Positions 51,901 through 56,893 of a DNA stretch of 56,893 nucleotides are shown here, piece by piece. A model generated the notes under the pieces. The model made no database searches. It was not told the origin of the DNA and saw only the letters and a program-made list of their open reading frames with translations. The DNA is taken from positions 1-56,893 of the forward strand of contig CAYWRO010000019.1 of NCBI GenBank assembly GCA_964460345.1. Reading direction: 5' to 3'. Made by a program: the position numbers and the translations under genes. Origin of the DNA: CAYWRO01 sp964460345 (GTDB lineage Bacteria; Planctomycetota; Phycisphaerae; Phycisphaerales; UBA1924). The number at the start of each line of letters is the position of its first letter. Position 1 is the stretch's first letter.

Positions 51901-51990
51901 GCTCCGGCGGCGGACCTCGATGGCAACGAAGCCGTCGACGTTTTCGACCTGCTCAGCTACCTCGACTGCTGGTTCGCTGCCTGTCCGTAG
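48946..51990 (+). CDS. Exported subtilisin-like serine protease (S8) with duplicated dockerin-like tail
   Basis: 1014 residues from the ATG at 48946 (another ATG is at 48952). Signal peptide ends near AAQAAA. An I9-type or other pro-region covers about 25-200. The S8 triad is Asp 224 (VFVYDGGL), His 253 (SHASHVAGIIAG) and Ser 453 (GTSMATPAVSG), with the oxyanion Asn in ANNSLSSN. A proprotein-convertase-like P domain or jelly-roll (GTSTLKFTLAWDDAPATPGA) and a CUB/concanavalin-like module (LSYWRWYNTATGSAPLEDPF) follow. The last 55 residues carry two units of VDVFDLLAYLDSWFA and VDVFDLLSYLDCWFA. All catalytic residues are present. It digests protein outside the cell and is probably wall-bound by its tail. 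Confidence 0.92.
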   Translation: MTMKRPACLAAIALLPFLAAQAAADNVAATHHVRLTLRSTPDADARAALEKAGLELLDPLAPGVYFARADAAIDAAVLKALGATAEPIAAADKLHRLFQAPGPGLAPAAPEWAALGENALGEPMTAAIVLLHEDEPLGAAAATLIARHGGVVRTEFLSVRGVFAELPTGALAALAGEDAVRWIEPPIPALQPANADARARMQVDTLQTAPYDLTGAGVEVFVYDGGLIRATHLDLLGRVAHLDQSGTDSHASHVAGIIAGDGHASGGMHRGMAPDAYLFSAGVASFGAPGGPVALHTNPGDIEADYAAAHGVKAAGRLIANNSLSSNISANGYDCEFMGDYGATSNILDAMVNGSMGEPMVIVWGGGNERGSGRCPQPYYTTPPPATAKNPIIVGAINSNDDSMTTFSSFGPTDDGRLAPVVVAPGCQSDGDMGITSINSASDTGYTVKCGTSMATPAVSGVVALLLQDWRAQYPSLADPFNATVKVILAHTAVDLGNPGPDYMHGYGSVRAQSAVDFLRSGNVATGSLAHAQIAPYAVTVEPGTSTLKFTLAWDDAPATPGAPIMLVNDLDLVVTDPAGVRHYPWTLDPADPAAPAVRTVEDHLNNIEQVVVDAPMAGAWTVQVAATNIPAGSQSFSLASSVDLNLPAIQINLPEGIPEVVAPTDFGGPTQIPVRITAQHDVVDAASPVIAYRLAGTDGPFTTVPLAHVSGDEYLATIPDALCGPDLEVFFAAAGLSGSFATNPAEAPAVDGSGPVGPGHTYAVRVGEYETRFYDSFDTDTGWEVENISVSDGGWERGVPVGGGTRADPPVDAEGWGGGVAGACWLTGNRAGNSDLDGGPTILTSPVLDASGVAEARLSYWRWYNTATGSAPLEDPFYVEVSSDDGATWTLLEEVAAGNSEGSGGWRFARFDLHEVVPLTDSMRIRFIAHDIGTPSVLEAAVDSVKLEVFICGDPVPPCLCELTGDDTVDVFDLLAYLDSWFAAAPAADLDGNEAVDVFDLLSYLDCWFAACP

Positions 51991-51991
51991 T

Positions 51992-52006
51992 CCGCCGTCC
52001 AGGCGG
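51992..52006. terminator. Short hairpin between convergent genes
   Basis: CCGCC-GTCCA-GGCGG between the protease stop and the PilZ-J stop. Five base pairs and no T-tract, so termination is only possible. Confidence 0.3.
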
Positions 52007-52015
52007 CAAGCACAA

Positions 52016-52696
52016 TCAGGCTGATCGGCGCGTTCCGCCTGCCGCGGCGATCATCTGGTCGTACCGCGCGCGCGAGCCGGCATCCTTGAGCACCGACCAC
52101 GCCTTGTTGATCTGCACGAACTGCTCGGCGCTCCCGCCCGCATCCGGATGATGTTGTGCCGCCAGCCGCCGGTACGCCACCCGAATCTCGTCCGCCGTTG
52201 CGGACGAGCTTACCCCGAGGATGTTGTAGTAATCGTCCAGCTCGATCTCCGCCCGCAGCACCGACTCCGCCCCGCTCCGCGGCGGGGGAGCCGCTCCGGT
52301 TTGGGCCGTCGTCCCAGTGACGGTCCCGCCGCTCCCGCCGTCGTGCCCCAGCCGCCCCAGAAATCCGTACTGTGCGAGGTTCTTCAGGACCGTCCGCATC
52401 GACGGGGACAGGTTGACGAACCGCACCCCGATCTCGTACTCGCGGCCCATCAACGAGCGCCGTCGAACCCACGCGACCGTCCCCTGCACCGTGAGCCGCC
52501 GCGTCCCCGCCGAGAGGGCGAAGGACTGCATGTCCCCGCGCCGCAGCTTCGGACGGGACTCGGACCGGATCCGCATGCCCGAGGATGACAGATCGACAAC
52601 CTTCCCCGCCGGGCAGCGCAGGCCCTCGGTCTGATAACGTTCATCCCGACGCGGAACGTGTGCGTGCTGTTTCTTTCCGAACAGTCGGCCCGGCAT
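52016..52696 (-). CDS. PilZ domain fused to C-terminal J (DnaJ) domain
   Basis: 226 residues. The N-terminal PilZ domain (about 12-115) has the c-di-GMP motifs RRDER (RxxxR) and DLSSSGMRI (D/NxSxxG), followed by VQGTVAWVRRRSLMGREYEI and VRFVNLSPSM. A Gly/Thr-rich linker leads to a J domain (about 155-215): DDYYNILGVSSSATADEIRV, AYRRLAAQHHPDAGG with the HPD triad. J domains stimulate Hsp70 (DnaK). Fusing it to a c-di-GMP receptor suggests second-messenger control of a chaperone. Both sets of key residues are intact. Ribosome site GGAGG lies very close to the ATG. Convergent with the protease gene. Confidence 0.9.
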   Translation of the reverse strand: MPGRLFGKKQHAHVPRRDERYQTEGLRCPAGKVVDLSSSGMRIRSESRPKLRRGDMQSFALSAGTRRLTVQGTVAWVRRRSLMGREYEIGVRFVNLSPSMRTVLKNLAQYGFLGRLGHDGGSGGTVTGTTAQTGAAPPPRSGAESVLRAEIELDDYYNILGVSSSATADEIRVAYRRLAAQHHPDAGGSAEQFVQINKAWSVLKDAGSRARYDQMIAAAGGTRRSA

Positions 52697-52783
52697 TTCC
52701 CTCCGTTTCGGACGGATCCGAGCCTCACTTGAGCCCCGCCGACCACCGTGTGGCCATTGATCGAGGCGAGGCGGGCGCCCTGG

Positions 52784-54289
52784 TCACCCATCCCCCTCGT
52801 CGCCGCTGGCCTCGTCCGCCCCCTCGACCCATCCGCCCTGCGCGGGACTGGCGTGCGTCACCGTGGCCGGGGCCGGCAGGGGGGGCAGGCCGTGGGATGC
52901 CCGCAGGGCGTTCTGAGCCGAAAGCTCGGCCTGCAGATTCACCGCATCGATCACCACTACGCTGCCATCAACAAGGCCCGCGCAGTAGGTCATCTGCGCT
53001 CCGTTTCCGCCGACGTCCGGGTCGCGAGACAGCACGACGACCCACAAGGGATCGGTCGTCGCGAAGTCCACCCCGTGATACGTGAAGACGAAGTTGCCGA
53101 GGCGGTGGGCTACAACATCCACCGGCAGAGCCGCGGTGGCCTCGTTCGCCGCCTTGATCACCACATGCTTCGGCGCGATCGACAGCGACTGCAAATCGGT
53201 GTTCCCCACGGGCACATCCGGCATGCTCGTCGCGCCGTTGGTCGTCAGAAAATCCCACGCGAAGAGTTGATCGGTCACCATGAGCTGCGCCGCATGGGGC
53301 GGCGCTGAGCCGTTCTGATTGATGTAGTCGACGAGCGCAGTTGTGACTCTTTGCGCCTCGGTCTGCTCGACCGTCTGGGTGACCATCGCGCTCCAACCGC
53401 CCATTCCCGAGAGCGAAGCTGCCACGAGCGCCGCGTACCCGCCAACGCACGTCAACACCATGAGCACCGGAAAGGTGAGCACCGCCAGGGATGCGCGACC
53501 ACCACTCACGCGCTGCCCTTCCTTCACCATCAGCACGGCGCTGACCACCCACCAGATCCACCCGATGTAAGGGCCAACGCACGGAATCACGGTCAATACG
53601 TTGGCGCCGCTGCTGTAGCACAGCGCATCGAACGTGCGAGCCATGCCCCGCGCGCATCCACCCGTCAGATGGAGAATCCCGTGCGTCACAAGACCCCAGA
53701 TCGCCAGATTGGTCATGCTCCCGACGAAGAAGAACAGCCCGTAGCTAAGCATTGATCCCAACACAAACCCGATGTTGCCCATCCCGCCCCCGCCGACAGC
53801 CATCCCCATCCCGCCCACAAGCAGACCATAGGGCAGCGACACGAGCAGGCCGATCGCGAACTGCACGATGACGGCGAAGAGCCACGCCCGCCCATGCCCC
53901 TGATCTGGCGGCGTCGACCTCATCAACGCTCCCGGAGACGTCATAGACATCCCGATCGTCTGGAACAGCCCCCGCCAGGATCCTTCGCGTTGACGATTCA
54001 GCCACGGGTTCGAATACATCCGCGTCTGCGACTCGTCAACCCCCTCGGCCGGGCGGAGCACCATCTCGTCCATGCGCACCTGCGCCGAGCACTGGACACA
54101 CACGAACTCCTTCGGCACGAGATGCCCGTTGGCGTCCGTTCCGTAGTACTCCTGGTCGCAGTGCGGACAGCAGAACCGCACGCTGTTGGGCACGAACTCG
54201 AAGTCGCTCGGCTTGAAGGGGCTGCCGCACTCGGGGCAGGAACGCGCCTTCAGTGTCCACAGGGCGTAATCGCAGGTCTTGCAGCGCAT
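52784..54289 (-). CDS. Zinc-ribbon membrane protein, Yip1-like
   Basis: 501 residues from the ATG at 54289. Two zinc ribbons start it: CKTCDYALWTLKARSCPECG and CCPHCDQEYYG with FVCVQCSAQV. A linker is followed by six or so transmembrane helices in a Yip1-type pattern (FAVIVQFAIGLLVSLPYGLL, GLFFFVGSMTNLAIWGLVTH, VLTVIPCVGPYIGWIWWVVS, LAVLTFPVLMVLTCVGGYAA). The C-terminal 150 residues are soluble (VTTALVDYINQNGSAPPHAA, GNTDLQSLSIAPKHVVIKAA). Function unknown; planctomycetes have many zinc-ribbon membrane proteins. The frame extends further upstream, but that part is not protein-like. Confidence 0.8.
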   Translation of the reverse strand: MRCKTCDYALWTLKARSCPECGSPFKPSDFEFVPNSVRFCCPHCDQEYYGTDANGHLVPKEFVCVQCSAQVRMDEMVLRPAEGVDESQTRMYSNPWLNRQREGSWRGLFQTIGMSMTSPGALMRSTPPDQGHGRAWLFAVIVQFAIGLLVSLPYGLLVGGMGMAVGGGGMGNIGFVLGSMLSYGLFFFVGSMTNLAIWGLVTHGILHLTGGCARGMARTFDALCYSSGANVLTVIPCVGPYIGWIWWVVSAVLMVKEGQRVSGGRASLAVLTFPVLMVLTCVGGYAALVAASLSGMGGWSAMVTQTVEQTEAQRVTTALVDYINQNGSAPPHAAQLMVTDQLFAWDFLTTNGATSMPDVPVGNTDLQSLSIAPKHVVIKAANEATAALPVDVVAHRLGNFVFTYHGVDFATTDPLWVVVLSRDPDVGGNGAQMTYCAGLVDGSVVVIDAVNLQAELSAQNALRASHGLPPLPAPATVTHASPAQGGWVEGADEASGDEGDG

Positions 54290-54499
54290 CGCGTCACACT
54301 CGCCTCTCCCGCACGCACCCGCCCTTAACCGCCAGGGCATTCGCCTCACAACGGTTGTGAGATCGTGCGAACCACTTAAAGTCGGCCGCGCATGGTACCA
54401 GATCCGCTGACCATGCGTCACAAGCTCGTTCGCCACCACCGACGGGCTTGTGACCAGCGCTGCACGGCGTTACACTCGCTCACGGCAAAGACGCATCGC

Positions 54500-54534
54500 G
54501 GGGGCAGTGGGGGGGGGGCGGACGGGCGGAGGGG
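54500..54534 (+). other. G-rich run, possible G-quadruplex before glycosidase gene
   Basis: Four G-runs (5, 10, 3 and 4 G) within 35 nt, 27 nt upstream of the ATG at 54562. A quadruplex could form in DNA or in the mRNA leader. Confidence 0.45.
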
Positions 54535-54561
54535 CAGACCCAAGCGCATGAGAGGACGAAC

Positions 54562-56892
54562 ATGGCGATGAACACAATCGGACTGGTCTGCCTGGCCGCG
54601 GCGGCTGGGGCTCTCACGGCTGATTCCACCATGGCGCAGGATCAGGCGACCTGGAGGCCCGTCCCCGGTCGCATCGCCACACGCTGGGCTGACCAGGTCT
54701 CGCCGGACAACGCATTGCCGGAGTACCCCCGCCCGCAGTTCACGCGCGAGCGCTGGGCAAACCTCAATGGTCTCTGGCAGTACGCCATCAGGCCATCTGA
54801 CGCGGGCGGTGCGGCGCCGGCGAACTGGGACGGCGACATCCTCGTCCCCTTCGCGCTGGAGACTTCCCTGTCCGGAGTCGGGCGCGTTCTGGAGCCGGAC
54901 CAGACCCTCTGGTATCGCCGCACCTTCGAGGTTCCCGCCGACTGGCGCGGCCAGGGTGATGGCGCCCCGCGCATCATCCTGCACTTCGGGGCGGTGGACT
55001 GGGCGGCCGACGTCTGGGTGAACGACACGCTCGTCGGCGGTCACGTCGGCGGCTACGACCCCTTCTCGTTTGACATCACGCGCGCCCTCAAGGAAGGCTC
55101 CAACACGATCACCGTCGCTGTTCGCGACCCCACCGACACCGGCGGCCAGCCCCGCGGCAAGCAGGTCCGGGAGCCCGAGGGGATCTTCTACCGCCGGACC
55201 AGCGGCATCTGGCAGACGGTCTGGATGGAGCCCGTCCCGCAGGAGGGCTGGATCGAGCGTGTCTCCTACGTCCCGAATGCCGCGGAGGGCTGGGTGGAGG
55301 TCTCGGCGCGCCTCGAAGGTCAGGGCGAGTGTCAGGTCGAGATCCGTGACGGCGACAGAGTTGTCGGCCGCGGCGTGACCGACCACGGCCGCGTGCGCAT
55401 CAAGATCGACAATCCCCGGCTCTGGTCGCCGGATGATCCCTTCCTGTACGACGTCATGCTCCGCACCTTCGCCGCGGGAGCGGAGAAGGCTGCGCCCCTT
55501 GACGAGGTGGAGAGCTATGTCGCTCTGCGGGACATCGCCGTGGGGCCCGACGCTCACGGGGTGCAGCGGCTGCTCCTTAACGGCGAACCCCTCTTTCACT
55601 TCGGTCCGCTTGACCAGGGCTTCTGGCCGGAGAGCCTCTACACCCCGCCCGCCGACGAAGCGCTGCGATTCGACGTGGAAGCCGTGAAGAAGATGGGCGG
55701 CAACATGCTTCGCAAGCATGTCAAGGTCGAGCCCAGCCGCTTCTATTACTGGTGTGACAAGCTCGGCGTCATGGTCTGGCAGGACATGCCGAGTCCTTTC
55801 TTCCGGACCGATCGCGGCCCGGATCACCAGCCTGTCATCTCCGAGCAGTGGAAGAAGCAGTTTGAACTCGAGCACGCGGAGCTCGTGCGCGACTTCTTCA
55901 ACCATCCATCGATCGTCATGTGGGTTCCGTTCAACGAGGGGTGGGGCCAGAACGACCTCAACTGGTCGCGCGAGATGACGGAGAAGGTCAAGCAATGGGA
56001 CCCGACGCGCCTCGTCAACTGCGCAAGCGGCTGGACCGACACCGGCGTTGGCGACGTCATCGACCACCACATCTATCCCGGGCCCGGAACACCGAAGCGG
56101 GAAGCGAGCCGCGCTGCCGTCCTCGGTGAGTTCGGCGGGCTGGGCCTGCCGATCAGCGGCCACACATGGCTCGACGAAGCCAACTGGGGGTACGTCACGT
56201 ACAAAAACCAGGAGGAGCTCAACGACGCTTACATCGCCCTCATCGACAAGCTGCCCATGCTCATCGCACAGGGGCTCGCCGCGGCGGTTTACACGCAGAC
56301 CAGTGATGTCGAAATCGAGGTGAACGGCTGGCTGACGTACGACCGGGAGATCTGGAAAATCGACCCTGCCCGTGCCGCGGAAGCCACACGTGCGGTCTAC
56401 GGTCCGCCTCCGCATCTGACGACCGTCGTTGAGTGTGCGATAGACGCCGACGGCGAGGATGCGCCGCAGTGGCGCTACACGACGGATGAACCCGCCGACG
56501 GTTGGCAGCAGCCGGGCTTCGATGACGCCGGCTGGAAGACCGGTCGTGCCGGTTTCGGCGCCCGCGGCACACCGGGTGCGATTGTCGGCACCGATTGGCG
56601 CAGCAGTGACATCTGGCTCCGCCGCACCGTCACGCTCACCGCTGACCAGCTCAAGGCCCTGCGCGCAGGCAAGCCGCACCTGGCCATCCACCACGATGAA
56701 GACGCCCAGGTGTACCTGAACGGCGTACGCGCCGCCTCCTTTACGAACTGGACGACCGCCTACACCTTCGCCCCAATCGCGCCCGAAGCCGCCGCCACGC
56801 TCAAGGAAGGCGAGAACATCATCGCCATCCACTGCCACCAGACGAATGGCGGTCAGTACATCGACGCGGGGCTGGTGACGATCGAGCCGTAG
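54562..56892 (+). CDS. Exported family-2 glycoside hydrolase (beta-galactosidase-like)
   Basis: 776 residues. Signal peptide ends near ADSTMAQ. The order is sugar-binding jelly roll (about 55-210, FTRERWANLNGLWQYAIRPS), immunoglobulin-like domain (215-330), TIM barrel (331-620) and an extra C-terminal jelly roll (650-776, WRYTTDEPADGWQQPGFDDA). The acid/base Glu 459 lies in PFNEGWGQND and the nucleophile Glu 523 in VLGEFGGLGL. The extra jelly roll could bind carbohydrate. It hydrolyses beta-linked galactosides, mannosides or glucuronides; which one is not clear. AGAGGA lies just before the ATG. The gene is complete: the stop codon is 56890-56892. Confidence 0.92.
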   Translation: MAMNTIGLVCLAAAAGALTADSTMAQDQATWRPVPGRIATRWADQVSPDNALPEYPRPQFTRERWANLNGLWQYAIRPSDAGGAAPANWDGDILVPFALETSLSGVGRVLEPDQTLWYRRTFEVPADWRGQGDGAPRIILHFGAVDWAADVWVNDTLVGGHVGGYDPFSFDITRALKEGSNTITVAVRDPTDTGGQPRGKQVREPEGIFYRRTSGIWQTVWMEPVPQEGWIERVSYVPNAAEGWVEVSARLEGQGECQVEIRDGDRVVGRGVTDHGRVRIKIDNPRLWSPDDPFLYDVMLRTFAAGAEKAAPLDEVESYVALRDIAVGPDAHGVQRLLLNGEPLFHFGPLDQGFWPESLYTPPADEALRFDVEAVKKMGGNMLRKHVKVEPSRFYYWCDKLGVMVWQDMPSPFFRTDRGPDHQPVISEQWKKQFELEHAELVRDFFNHPSIVMWVPFNEGWGQNDLNWSREMTEKVKQWDPTRLVNCASGWTDTGVGDVIDHHIYPGPGTPKREASRAAVLGEFGGLGLPISGHTWLDEANWGYVTYKNQEELNDAYIALIDKLPMLIAQGLAAAVYTQTSDVEIEVNGWLTYDREIWKIDPARAAEATRAVYGPPPHLTTVVECAIDADGEDAPQWRYTTDEPADGWQQPGFDDAGWKTGRAGFGARGTPGAIVGTDWRSSDIWLRRTVTLTADQLKALRAGKPHLAIHHDEDAQVYLNGVRAASFTNWTTAYTFAPIAPEAAATLKEGENIIAIHCHQTNGGQYIDAGLVTIEP

Positions 56893-56893
56893 T

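Noticed and set aside
54418..56838. 806-codon open frame on the minus strand
   Set aside because: It is antisense to the glycosidase, whose catalytic motifs, signal peptide and stop are all in place. GC-rich coding DNA often leaves long antisense frames; the translation has no recognisable domain or ribosome site.
1..56893. CRISPR arrays, tRNA, rRNA, insertion sequences
   Set aside because: I saw no spaced direct repeats of CRISPR type, no cloverleaf with a T-loop motif, no rRNA-like sequence and no transposase with terminal inverted repeats. Reading by eye could miss a short tRNA.

Overview
The window reads as a GC-rich chromosomal segment from a planctomycete, most likely of the Phycisphaerae type. 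The best clue is a pair of large secreted proteins (47355-48755 and 48946-51990) that end in duplicated dockerin-like modules built on D-V-F-D-L-L-A-Y-L-D-x-W-F, a tail I associate with that group. A PilZ/J-domain fusion, a zinc-ribbon/Yip1-like membrane protein and a secreted family-2 glycosidase fit the same background. This is recognition by eye, not a database result.

Layout. 1-2163: the 3' part of an HWE histidine kinase/receiver hybrid, then a MerR-family metal regulator with two matching operator-promoters and a small secreted Cys-rich protein. 2332-5698 (minus): a tightly overlapping operon of HARE-HTH protein, zinc ribbon, unknown protein and large serine recombinase. 5944-9359: an unknown small protein, a tail-anchored protein and two lipoprotein genes that share an almost identical 26-nt start region. 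9961-14343 (minus): a phage-type packaging block (winged-helix protein, ParB-methyltransferase fusion, small and large terminase) with no portal or capsid genes in view. 14706-25498: a Cu/Ag efflux block (small Cys-rich protein, CusC, CusB, CusA, then a P1B-1 copper ATPase). 35194 down to 26068 (minus): a second heavy-metal block (small Cys-rich protein, CzcC, CzcB, CzcA, His-tailed peptide, small membrane and secreted proteins, cupin-DUF6370), with a divergent CDF exporter at 35419-36336.

36456-44419 is a defence-island-like region and the most interesting part. A minus-strand operon encodes a double ubiquitin-like protein, an E2-like protein, a JAMM/JAB peptidase and an E1-like adenylating enzyme. 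It diverges from an XRE-ImmA/IrrE regulator across a promoter region holding two palindromes. Next to it lie an HNH protein, a TIR-winged-helix protein and a TIR-beta-helix protein. The four operon genes make a complete-looking ubiquitin-like conjugation and deconjugation pathway, but the E2 has only one cysteine and it is not at the usual catalytic place, and the E1 lacks the usual N-x-x-R-Q segment. That suggests a diverged chemistry. Related bacterial pathways (Bil, and the diverged Bub type, both recalled and not checked here) are known, so the claim is a variant, not a wholly new class.

44933-56892 is ordinary planctomycete-like housekeeping and secretome: an SGNH hydrolase lipoprotein, an unknown protein, the two dockerin-tailed proteins separated by a clear intrinsic terminator, the PilZ-J fusion, the zinc-ribbon/Yip1-like protein and the glycosidase. 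I saw no rRNA, tRNA, CRISPR array or insertion sequence.
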